A stretch of DNA of 64,000 nucleotides. Origin: an uncultured Planctomycetota bacterium. Lineage in GTDB: Bacteria > Planctomycetota > Phycisphaerae > Sedimentisphaerales > UBA12454. Position 1 is the first letter of the stretch, and each line of letters begins with the position of its first letter. This document shows, piece by piece, positions 8,237 to 15,817 of this stretch. The stretch spans positions 1 to 64,000 of the forward strand of contig CAINDG010000026.1 of NCBI GenBank assembly GCA_903847315.1. The letters run 5' to 3'. Made by a program: the position numbers and the translations under genes. Below the pieces are notes generated by a model. That model was not told the origin of the DNA, ran no database searches, and worked only from the letters and a program-made list of their open reading frames with translations.

Positions 8237-8489
8237 GTTGTAAAACGGCTGCATAAAGCAGTTTAAACGAAAACCTCGGCGAGGCTGTGTCAAAACAGTG
8301 GTTTCCCCCCAGCCACTTTGACCGTCTCGCCATTTTTAAAGTTCCTTAGGGGACTTTATAAGAGTCGGCGAGAGTTTTCATAAATGACGGGGCTCCCCAG
8401 CCGCGTCACTATCTCGCTGAAAAAACCTCGGCGAGGCAGGTGCAATAGGTGGTTTCCCCCCAAGCCACGTTGTCCTGCTTGCCTTTTTT
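8237..8489 (+). ncRNA. Candidate small RNA with three C-rich hairpin loops
   Basis: A predicted transcript of about 250 nt. After a short 5' hairpin (CTGC 8249-8252 with GCAG 8258-8261) come three related stem-loops. Hairpin 1, 8278-8331: GGCGAG/CTCGCC outer, GTCAAA/TTTGAC middle, GTGG/CCAC inner, loop with six C. Hairpin 2, 8365-8420: a 9-bp outer stem, TGACG/CGTCA inner, GGC/GCC top, loop TCCCCA. Hairpin 3, 8430-8483: long outer stem, GTGG/CCAC inner, loop with six C, followed by six T. A small 8-bp hairpin lies between the first two (8338-8357). I see no resemblance to tmRNA, SRP RNA, RNase P or 6S RNA. C-rich loops could pair with G-rich ribosome binding sites or bind a protein. Confidence 0.75.
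8430..8489 (+). terminator. Intrinsic terminator formed by third sRNA hairpin
   Basis: The outer stem pairs 8430-8440 with 8474-8483 (about ten pairs with one G bulge) and is followed at once by TTTTTT at 8484-8489. This marks the 3' end of the small RNA. Confidence 0.75.
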
Positions 8490-8506
8490 ATGCGCAGAAT
8501 GAAAAA

Positions 8507-8630
8507 ATCCTAAATCCTAATACCTAAACCCTAAACAAATCCGAATGACCCAAATTCAAATGGTTTTGAAAATTTGAGAATTAGAAGTTTGAATTTGTTT
8601 AGAATTTAGGATTTGGTGCTTAGGGTTTTT
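8507..8630. repeat. Imperfect AT-rich palindrome between sRNA and yjbQ
   Basis: The left arm has repeated units such as CCTAAATCCTAA and CCTAAACCCTAAACAAAT. The right arm carries their complements (TTTGTTTAGAATTTAGGA, GGTGCTTAGGG), around a centre near 8563. The whole can fold as one long imperfect hairpin. It looks like a degenerate MITE-like or extragenic palindromic element and may act as a two-way terminator. Confidence 0.55.
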
Positions 8631-8632
8631 AT

Positions 8633-9043
8633 TTACTGGCCGGTTATCCGGACGTTGACGGTTCTTTTCCTGGGGCCGTCGAATTCGCAAAAATAAATTC
8701 CCTGCCAGGTGCCGAGCTGCATTTGGCCGCCGGTTATTATTACTGTTTCGCTGCAGCCGACGATGGAGCTTTTGACGTGAGCGTCCGAATTGCCTTCGGA
8801 GTGCTTGTAGCCGTCCCTGTTTTGCGGCACAAGTTCGGAAAGCGTAAGCAAAATATCGTGTACGACATCCGGGTCGGCATTTTCATTAATGGTAATAGCC
8901 GCGGTTGTGTGCGGACAATAAATTATAACTTCGCCGTCGGATATGCCTGAATCGGCAAGGGCTTTTTCAACTTTACCCGTAATATCGACCATGTCGCAGC
9001 GTTTGTTTGTGCTGACTGTAAATGAGTTATTAAAAATCTTCAT
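8633..9043 (-). CDS. yjbQ: YjbQ/UPF0047 family protein
   Basis: A 136-residue protein matching the YjbQ family along its full length. The conserved IYCPHTTAAITINENADPDV near residues 43-62 and the late GTWQGIYFCEFDGPRKR near 112-128 are both clear. Members form trimers with a His-rich active site and have been reported to have a secondary thiamine-phosphate synthase activity; the true cellular role is unclear. It lies eight bases downstream of argS and is probably cotranscribed with it. Confidence 0.93.
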   Translation of the reverse strand: MKIFNNSFTVSTNKRCDMVDITGKVEKALADSGISDGEVIIYCPHTTAAITINENADPDVVHDILLTLSELVPQNRDGYKHSEGNSDAHVKSSIVGCSETVIITGGQMQLGTWQGIYFCEFDGPRKRTVNVRITGQ

Positions 9044-9051
9044 ATTTTTTC

Positions 9052-10851
9052 TTACATCCTCTCGATAGTTTTTATGCCGAGCAGATTTTCAAGGCCATGG
9101 CGGATTATTTTCGCGGTTAAATCGCAAAGAAGCAGTCTCGACGGCCGAATTTTAGGCTCAGCATCGAGAACGGGGCAGGCATTATAAAACGAGCTGAATT
9201 TTTGAGCCAGTTCGTAAAGATAAGCCGTAAGAAAATTAGGCTTGAAGTCGGCGATTGCGGAATTGAAGGCCTCGCCGTACCTGATAAGCTGTTTTGCAAG
9301 TTCCAACTCGGTGTTATTCTCAAGATAAATTTCTTTTATCCCTTTTAATTCTTTTTCTGTATCAATTCCTTTTTCCTGTCCCTTTCTGCCGATGGATTTA
9401 ATCCGAGCGTAAGCATACTGCATATAAGGGGCGGTGTTGCCGTCCATCGCGAGCATCTTATCGAAACTGAAAATATAATCGCTTGTGCGGTTGTTTGAAT
9501 AATCGGCGTATTTAACGGCGCCGATGCCGACGGCGTTTGCGATTTTTTCTTTTTCGCTGTCTGCCAAATCAGGATTTTTTTCCTGAACAACCGACTTTGC
9601 TCTTTTGACGGCTTCGTCGAGCAATTCTTTTAGTTTTACATTTTCGCCTGAACGTGTTTTTAAAGGTTTTCCATCTTCGCCGAGGACGCTTCCGAAAGTG
9701 ATATGAATAAGTTCTGTATTTTTCACCCAGCCGGCCATTTCCGCCACCTTGAAAAGCATTTCAAAGTGCAGTTTCTGTCTGGCATCGGTAACGTAAATTA
9801 TTCTGTCAGCCTTTAATTCGTTTATTCTGTATCTGATTGCCGCCAAATCTGTCGTAGCGTATAAATACGCGCCGTCAGACTTTTGAATAATCACCGGCAT
9901 AGGCTCATCGTCTTTTGTTTTAAAGCCTTCAGGGAAGACACAAACAGCACCTTCCGATTCAACGGCCAATCCTTGTTTTTTTAAATCAGTTACAACATCT
10001 GCTAATTTATCTCTATAAAAACTTTCGCCTCGTTCATTGCTTTCGTTTAAATTGATTCCAAGTGTGTCATAAATTGGTTGGTAATGCTTGCGAGATGCTC
10101 TTACAAACTCTTCCCACACTCGAAGTGTATCTTTATCGTTATTGTGTAATTTTACCACTTCTCTGCGGGCAGATTCCGCAAATCCAGGGTCTCTATCGCA
10201 CCAAGCCTGAGCATCTTTATAATATTGGTCTAAATCATTTATTGAAACAGAACCTGGTTTTTGGAGTTTTTCTTTATGTGTAATTTGTAAATAGGCAATT
10301 AGCACTCCGAATTGTTTACCCCAATCACCGCGGTGGCTTTGACGAATAACTTTATCGCCTGCAAGTTCGAGCGTTCTGCAGATACAATCGCCGATGATTG
10401 TGCTTCTTAAATGACCGACATGCATCTGCTTTGCGATGTTCGGGCCGGAGAAGTCAACGACGACAGTTTGGGACTTTTTTATTTTTTCTATGCCAAGTCT
10501 GTCTTTGTCGGAAACTATTTCACGCAGATTTTCAGCGACAAATTCAGGGTTTAATCTTAAATTTATAAAGCCGGCACCTGCGATTTCTGGCTTTTGGCAG
10601 ATATCATCAATTTTCAGTTCAGCGATGATTTTTTCAGCAAGCTGTCTTGGACTCATGCTACGTAGCGAATCGCTACTTCGCAGAGTAGTATTTGCCTTTA
10701 ACTGTTTCGCAAGGGCGAGGGCGTTATTGCATTGGTAGTCGCCGAATTTCGGGTCGGTTGCGCCTGTTATAATTGCGGGGACATTTTGGCCTGTTGCCTT
10801 TTGAATGGCCTGGCTGATTCTTTCAGAGATTAATTGGATAGCTGATTTCAT
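9052..10851 (-). CDS. argS: Arginyl-tRNA synthetase
   Basis: Class I aminoacyl-tRNA synthetase of 599 residues that charges tRNA-Arg. The N-terminal additional domain is followed by the HIGH-type signature GPNIAKQMHVGHLRSTIIGD, the KMSKS-equivalent region KPLKTRSGENVKLKELL, and the DALR anticodon-binding domain ending LGIKTIERM. An in-frame insertion of about 13 residues (55-67), rich in Ser and Arg, interrupts the usual KANPRQLAEKI continuity and is encoded by a short palindromic DNA segment. rsfS lies upstream and yjbQ downstream on the same strand. Confidence 0.97.
   Translation of the reverse strand: MKSAIQLISERISQAIQKATGQNVPAIITGATDPKFGDYQCNNALALAKQLKANTTLRSSDSLRSMSPRQLAEKIIAELKIDDICQKPEIAGAGFINLRLNPEFVAENLREIVSDKDRLGIEKIKKSQTVVVDFSGPNIAKQMHVGHLRSTIIGDCICRTLELAGDKVIRQSHRGDWGKQFGVLIAYLQITHKEKLQKPGSVSINDLDQYYKDAQAWCDRDPGFAESARREVVKLHNNDKDTLRVWEEFVRASRKHYQPIYDTLGINLNESNERGESFYRDKLADVVTDLKKQGLAVESEGAVCVFPEGFKTKDDEPMPVIIQKSDGAYLYATTDLAAIRYRINELKADRIIYVTDARQKLHFEMLFKVAEMAGWVKNTELIHITFGSVLGEDGKPLKTRSGENVKLKELLDEAVKRAKSVVQEKNPDLADSEKEKIANAVGIGAVKYADYSNNRTSDYIFSFDKMLAMDGNTAPYMQYAYARIKSIGRKGQEKGIDTEKELKGIKEIYLENNTELELAKQLIRYGEAFNSAIADFKPNFLTAYLYELAQKFSSFYNACPVLDAEPKIRPSRLLLCDLTAKIIRHGLENLLGIKTIERM
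10651..10689. repeat. In-frame palindromic insertion within argS
   Basis: A 39-bp in-frame segment codes for residues 55-67. Its core GTAGCGA-A-TCGCTAC (10662-10676) is a perfect inverted repeat, flanked by further CTAC/GTAG elements. Removing it restores the normal family sequence, so it looks like a palindromic element inserted into an N-terminal surface loop. Confidence 0.6.
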
Positions 10852-10908
10852 AAGAAATAAAAAGGTTCATCTGCCGAAGGCAGAATCCACAATTTTTAAT
10901 TTTTACTT

Positions 10909-11262
10909 TTAAATTTTTAGCTTCTTGGCGTCGCCCCAGAGCAATTCCAAATCATAATATTCTCTGAATTCCTCATCGAAGAGATGGACGACCACATCAA
11001 CGAAATCCAATAATACCCATTTGCCCTGTTCGTAGCCTGCCCTGCCGAAGATTCTAAAGCCGCGTCCTCTGCCTAATTGCGTAATTTCATCCGCGACGGT
11101 GCGAGTCTGACGGTTGCTTGTGCCGGTGGCGATGAGGAAATAATCGGTAGCGGGGCTTTTGCCTTTAAGGTCGAGTACGACCACGTTGGTGCAGTGCCTT
11201 TCGAGAGCGATTTTGGCCGCCTCGACAGCGAATTTTTTTGCGGTTAAAGGTTTTTTTGCCAG
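10909..11262 (-). CDS. rsfS: Ribosomal silencing factor RsfS, apparent CTG start
   Basis: Iojap/RsfS family: binds ribosomal protein L14 and blocks subunit joining when nutrients are low. The family blocks VVVLDLKGKSPATDYFLIAT, GRAGYEQGKWVLLDFVDVVVHLF and YYDLELLWGDA are visible. The only standard start, a GTG at 11184, would remove the conserved first helix. In-frame codons upstream encode FAVEAAKIALERHCTN, which matches that helix, back to a stop at 11274. The likely start is CTG at 11262, six bases after AGGA; no ATG, GTG or TTG lies in this stretch. A sequencing error is the alternative. Length with CTG is 117 residues, normal for the family. Confidence 0.88.
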   Translation of the reverse strand: MAKKPLTAKKFAVEAAKIALERHCTNVVVLDLKGKSPATDYFLIATGTSNRQTRTVADEITQLGRGRGFRIFGRAGYEQGKWVLLDFVDVVVHLFDEEFREYYDLELLWGDAKKLKI

Positions 11263-11365
11263 GTTTTGTCCTTATTTTAGATTTAAGAAGCGGCAGGGCC
11301 GATCCGCGCCGCTGCCGACAAGTTATAGAAAATCGCAAAGTTTGTCAACCGTGATATTATAAAAC

Positions 11366-11398
11366 AAAAAGGGGATTTGCAAAACCACAAATCCCCTT
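11366..11398 (-). terminator. Terminator after hppA
   Basis: A perfect 11-bp stem, AAGGGGATTTG (11369-11379) with CAAATCCCCTT (11388-11398), ends on the minus strand in a run of T. It lies about 20 bases beyond the hppA stop and may also insulate the rsfS promoter region. Confidence 0.8.
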
Positions 11399-11419
11399 AT
11401 CTTTTAATGGTCGGCAGTA

Positions 11420-13813
11420 TTAATCTGCTTCTTTGATTCTCATACCGTAAAATGAACGTGCGACGAAGAAGGCAGAGATGATAAAGAAGACAATCGCCAG
11501 GGTGATGTTGACTTTCCTGCTCAATACAAGAGCAAGCTCGATAGCCAAAACGCCGAACAGGGTGCTGAACTTGATGATGGGGTTCATAGATACTGAAGAG
11601 GTATCCTTGAACGGGTCGCCGACTGTATCGCCAATAACGGTTGCGGCGTGCAGCGGAGTGCCCTTTTCCCTGAGGTCAACTTCGACATATTTCTTGGCGT
11701 TGTCCCATGCGCCGCCGGCGTTTGCCATAAAGATGGCCTGATACAAGCCGAACAGGGCGATGGAAATCAGGTAGCCGATAAAGAAATACGGGTCAAGACA
11801 GGCGAAGGCGAGCGTGCTGAAGAATATGACTAAGAACAGGTTTATCATACCCTTCTGGGCGAACTTAGTGCAAATCTCGACGACTTTGTTACTGTCCTCG
11901 CTGGATGCCTTGGTCGCGCCTTCGAGCTTGATATTTTCTTTTATGAACTTCACGGCATGATAAGCGCCGGTCGATACGGCCTGCGTGGAGGCGGCCGTGA
12001 ACCAGTAGATGATTGCGCCGCCGGCCATCAGGCCAAGCAGGAACGGCGGATGTAAAATCGACAGGTTTGCCAGAAGCTCGGGTTTGAGACCCTGGGTGAG
12101 AATAATGATGATTGAGAAAATCATCGTGGTCGCACCGACGACCGCGGTGCCGATAAGCACTGGCTTTGCGGTTGCTTTGAAGGTATTGCCTGCACCGTCT
12201 GCTTCTTCGAGAAATCTCTTGGCTTTGTCGAAATTCGGCTCGAATCCGAATTCCTTTTTGATTTCCGCCTTAATGTTTGGAACGCTCTCGATCAATGAAA
12301 GCTCATAAACGGACTGTGCGTTATCCGCCACAGGCCCGAATGAGTCAACGGCGATTGTTACAGGCCCCATACTGAGGAAGCCGAACGCCACAAGGCCGAA
12401 CGCGAAGACCGAAGGAGCAATCATCATTACGTCCAGGCCGGCCGTGCTTACGCCATAGGCGATTGCCATCAGGCCCATAATGCTCAGGCCCATCCAGTAT
12501 GCGCTGAAATTGCCGGTGCAGAAACCAGCGAGAATTGTCAGCGGTGCTCCACCCTTGCGTGAAGCGTTGACTATATTCTGAACATAAGCCGATTTGACGG
12601 CTGTGAACATATTGACTAATTCAGGAATCAATGCTCCTGCGATTGTGCCGCAGGTGATAATCGACGCGAATTTCCACCATATTGTGCCGTCGCCGAGATT
12701 CGGCAGGACAAGCCAGGAAACGAAGTAGGTCAGGCCGATTGAGACAAACGAGGTCAGCCAGACAAGCGACAGCAGCGGTTTCTCGAAATCCATTTTATCA
12801 ACGTTTTCGAACCGGGCTTTTGCTATGGCGGCGTTGATCCAGTAGGAAGCGCTGCTTGCGAAAATCATTACAAGCCGCATAACGAAAATCCAGACAAGGA
12901 GCTGAACCTGAATAACCGGCTCTTTAACGGCCAGTAGTATGAACGAAATCAGCGCGACGCCTGTAACGCCGTAGGTCTCGAAACCGTCAGCGGTCGGGCC
13001 AACTGAGTCACCCGCGTTATCGCCCGCGCAGTCGGCTATGACACCCGGGTTGCGTGCGTCGTCTTCCTTGATATTGAAAACGATTTTCATAAGGTCGGAA
13101 CCGATGTCGGCGATTTTGGTGAAAACGCCACCGGCGATTCTAAGCACTGATGCGCCGAGTGACTCTCCGATTGCAAAACCGATAAAGCAGGAGCCGGCGT
13201 ATTTGGGGTTGATAAACAGAAGGATGCAGAGCATAACGAACAACTCGATACTAATTAGGAGCATACCAATGCTCATGCCTGACTTAAGAGGAATTTCGTA
13301 AACCGGAAATGGTTTGCCTTTCAAGCTTGCGAAAGCCGAGCGTGAATTTGCGAACGTGTTAATTCTCATTCCAAACCACGCTACGGTGTAACTGCCGGCG
13401 ATACCTATCAAGCTGCATACGAGGATTATAGCAACCGTGGCATTCGGCATTTCACGCAGCAGGTGGAAATAAACCCATATAATTGCTGCGACGAGTGCCC
13501 ACAGGACGATAATGAATTTGCCCTGGGTTAACAGGTATGTCTTGCAGGTGCCGTAGATAAGCTCAGAGATTTCGAGCATCGACTTGTGCACCTTCATTTT
13601 CTTAATTTGGGAGTACTGCACCATTCCGAAAATCATACCGAAGACGCATATCGCCAGCCCCCCAATTAACAACGACCAGCCGTCAATCCTGTCTCCGAAG
13701 AATTTGACTGACCTGAGGTCGGGCAATATCAGATCGGCTTCGCTGGCAGAGGCGCCGCCGGCACAACACAAAATCGGCATTGTTAAACCAATAACTCTGC
13801 ATAATAGTTTCAC
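11420..13813 (-). CDS. hppA: Membrane-bound ion-pumping pyrophosphatase
   Basis: A 797-residue integral membrane enzyme that couples pyrophosphate hydrolysis to H+ (or Na+) pumping. Substrate-site motifs are clear: FTKIADIGSDL near 231-241, EDDARNPGVIADCAGDNAGD around 250-269 and GPTADGFETYGV following. The family position that distinguishes potassium dependence reads GNTFKATAK (542-550): a lysine at 546 where K+-dependent enzymes have alanine. This suggests the K+-independent subclass. An N-terminal signal-like helix and about 16 membrane segments are present. It is followed by its own terminator and appears monocistronic. Confidence 0.95.
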   Translation of the reverse strand: MKLLCRVIGLTMPILCCAGGASASEADLILPDLRSVKFFGDRIDGWSLLIGGLAICVFGMIFGMVQYSQIKKMKVHKSMLEISELIYGTCKTYLLTQGKFIIVLWALVAAIIWVYFHLLREMPNATVAIILVCSLIGIAGSYTVAWFGMRINTFANSRSAFASLKGKPFPVYEIPLKSGMSIGMLLISIELFVMLCILLFINPKYAGSCFIGFAIGESLGASVLRIAGGVFTKIADIGSDLMKIVFNIKEDDARNPGVIADCAGDNAGDSVGPTADGFETYGVTGVALISFILLAVKEPVIQVQLLVWIFVMRLVMIFASSASYWINAAIAKARFENVDKMDFEKPLLSLVWLTSFVSIGLTYFVSWLVLPNLGDGTIWWKFASIITCGTIAGALIPELVNMFTAVKSAYVQNIVNASRKGGAPLTILAGFCTGNFSAYWMGLSIMGLMAIAYGVSTAGLDVMMIAPSVFAFGLVAFGFLSMGPVTIAVDSFGPVADNAQSVYELSLIESVPNIKAEIKKEFGFEPNFDKAKRFLEEADGAGNTFKATAKPVLIGTAVVGATTMIFSIIIILTQGLKPELLANLSILHPPFLLGLMAGGAIIYWFTAASTQAVSTGAYHAVKFIKENIKLEGATKASSEDSNKVVEICTKFAQKGMINLFLVIFFSTLAFACLDPYFFIGYLISIALFGLYQAIFMANAGGAWDNAKKYVEVDLREKGTPLHAATVIGDTVGDPFKDTSSVSMNPIIKFSTLFGVLAIELALVLSRKVNITLAIVFFIISAFFVARSFYGMRIKEAD

Positions 13814-13933
13814 TTTTTAGACTCCTTAAAAATTACTTTAATAATACCGTTATTTGGACTTGGTGTAAAATTAGCGACAGTGTATATAACGGCAGTTTTT
13901 TTGCAAGTAAATTAACGCTAAAAACCCAAAAAT

Positions 13934-13952
13934 TGGTCTATAATTTAGACCA
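13934..13952. promoter_or_regulatory. Palindrome overlapping a TATAAT box
   Basis: TGGTCTA-TAATT-TAGACCA is a 7-bp inverted repeat with TATAAT (13939-13944) inside it. It lies about 120 bases upstream of hppA, in the gap between hppA and the Sel1 protease gene. It could be an operator, but no regulator is linked to it. Confidence 0.35.
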
Positions 13953-14059
13953 GAAAGAACAGTCATTTATGATTATGGGCCAATAGCTTTAGTCCTTTTA
14001 TGATAAGTAGTTATGTTGTATTAAAGCGGAATTGGTTGTGTTTTTAGCAAAGGGGGGAA

Positions 14060-15721
14060 TTATCTGTGAGCAATAATCAATACAACCGATTTTTTTGCCC
14101 TTTCAATGGCGACAGACCTGTCTTTTGCGGTGCCGGCAATTTTGATTTTTTGCGAAAGGTCGGGAACGGAATCGATAAACGACAAAACAAATGAACTTTT
14201 CAGAGCATAGTTGACGTTCTGCGGTACGGAGCCGGATGTCAACAGAGAGGTAACATCGTTTAGCTTTGCGACAATTAAACCGATGACTTCGCCTTTTTTG
14301 TTGACTAGCGGACCGCCGGAATTTCCCGGCTGGACAGGAACACTGATTTGAAAATAGTGAGGATTGTCGGCGATGCCCGAAAGAGAACTGATGGAACCTT
14401 CGGTAAATTTTGGTTCTGTGCCCTGAAGCGAAACCTGCGGATAGCCCATAGTAAATACCGTGTCGCCTGTCCTGGCATCTGCGCTCGAGGTTATCGGCAG
14501 ATAAGGCAGGTCGTTACCGTCGATTTTAATAACCGCAGCGTCGATAGATTCGTCTTTTAAGATTACCTTTGCGGTGTATTGTTTTTGATTGTAGGTGACC
14601 TCTACATTTTCAGTTTTCCCGACAGAATGACAGGCGGTCAGAATAAAACCATCCGGAGTTATCAAAAATCCGGTTGACGTGCTTTCTATATTTTCCGCAG
14701 GTTGCTCATTGTTTTTGGAGCCGTTTGTTTCAGCCAGAAATCCCTTTATCTTTATTACCCTGTTTAATCTCTGTTGGGCTTCTTCTATTTGCTGGGGCGT
14801 CATTCTCTCGTGAAGGTCTTTTTTGAGCAATTGGGCATTTTTGTCGCCGTTCATCGCGGCCAGGAGCATCCATTTATAACTCTCGACATAATCTTCCGGG
14901 ACACCCTTGCCGTTCCAATAGCAGGCAGCCAGGACGAGCTGTGCCTCTGCAAGTCCCTGTGAGGCGGCCTTTGTGAGCCATCTTGCCGCCGTTTTGTAAT
15001 CCTGCTCAACGCCGTCGCCTCTGCAGTACATCATACCGAGAACATACTGAGCTTTTGCTTCTCCCTGCGCAGCGGCTTTTGTAAACCATTTTGCGGCCTC
15101 TTTGTAATCCTGTAGGACTTCTTCATCTTTATTTTTACAATACATCGTACCAAGAAGATACTGAGCCTTTGCGTTTCCCAGAGTGGCGGCTTTTGTGAAC
15201 CATTTAATCGCTTCTTTGGAATCCTGCCGAACCTCCTGGCCTTTATTGTACATCAGTCCCAGGTCAAACTGGGCATCGGTATTTCCCTGCTCGGCGGCTT
15301 TTGTAAACCACTTGATAGTCTCTTCGTAATCCTGCCCGACACCGTGTCCTTTGTTGTACATCAGGCCAAGACTGTGCATCGCCTTTGCGTTTCCCTGCTC
15401 AGCGGCTTTTGCGTACCATTTAATCGCCTCGTTATAATTTTGCGAGACGCCCTGACCGTTATCGTACATTGTGCCCAACTCGTACTGGGCTTTAGCATAA
15501 TTTTGGTCGGCGGCTTTTGCGTACCATTTGGCCGCTTCGTCGTAATCCTGTACAACCCCCTGACCTATGTAATACTTTTTGGCAAGGATAAACTGACTGT
15601 TCACATCGCCACTGTCAGCCTGCCTAAGTAATTTTTCGATAGATGCCGAATCGGCTTTGCATATCCCTGAGAACAAAAAAACTGCAGAGCAAATGACAAT
15701 CACAGACGATTTTGTTCTCAC
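14060..15721 (-). CDS. Sel1-repeat protein with HtrA-like trypsin domain
   Basis: I choose GTG at 15721, preceded by GGAGAAATAT, which gives a clean signal peptide (VICSAVFLFSGICKA). Residues about 28-290 are seven Sel1/TPR-like repeats of about 36 residues (pattern AxxGxxxAQYxLGxMYxxGxGVxQDYxEAxKWxxKA). A trypsin-like S1C domain follows, with His in LTACHSVGK, Asp in ESIDAAVIKID and Ser in QPGNSGGPLV. The protein should be secreted or periplasmic, with the repeats recruiting partners and the protease acting in quality control. No PDZ domain is seen. The repeats give regular 108-base periodicity in the DNA. Confidence 0.88.
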   Translation of the reverse strand: MRTKSSVIVICSAVFLFSGICKADSASIEKLLRQADSGDVNSQFILAKKYYIGQGVVQDYDEAAKWYAKAADQNYAKAQYELGTMYDNGQGVSQNYNEAIKWYAKAAEQGNAKAMHSLGLMYNKGHGVGQDYEETIKWFTKAAEQGNTDAQFDLGLMYNKGQEVRQDSKEAIKWFTKAATLGNAKAQYLLGTMYCKNKDEEVLQDYKEAAKWFTKAAAQGEAKAQYVLGMMYCRGDGVEQDYKTAARWLTKAASQGLAEAQLVLAACYWNGKGVPEDYVESYKWMLLAAMNGDKNAQLLKKDLHERMTPQQIEEAQQRLNRVIKIKGFLAETNGSKNNEQPAENIESTSTGFLITPDGFILTACHSVGKTENVEVTYNQKQYTAKVILKDESIDAAVIKIDGNDLPYLPITSSADARTGDTVFTMGYPQVSLQGTEPKFTEGSISSLSGIADNPHYFQISVPVQPGNSGGPLVNKKGEVIGLIVAKLNDVTSLLTSGSVPQNVNYALKSSFVLSFIDSVPDLSQKIKIAGTAKDRSVAIERAKKSVVLIIAHR

Positions 15722-15817
15722 ATATTTCTCCGGTAAAAAGCTTTCCTCTATTATACAAAACCGGGTCATTTTAAACAAGGCGGCAAAAAGTGTCGCAAGT
15801 CCTGATTTTATAACCTC

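Noticed and set aside
8237-8489. Small RNA as 6S RNA, tmRNA, SRP RNA, RNase P RNA or a known riboswitch
   Set aside because: No long closing stem with central bubble, no tRNA-like end, no SRP tetraloop motif, no conserved P-RNA core. There is no gene directly downstream on the strand for a riboswitch to control.
14060-15721. Regular 108-base periodicity that could be read as a CRISPR or tandem DNA repeat
   Set aside because: The period is 36 codons and follows Sel1 protein repeats with codon-level divergence. No spacers and no cas genes.
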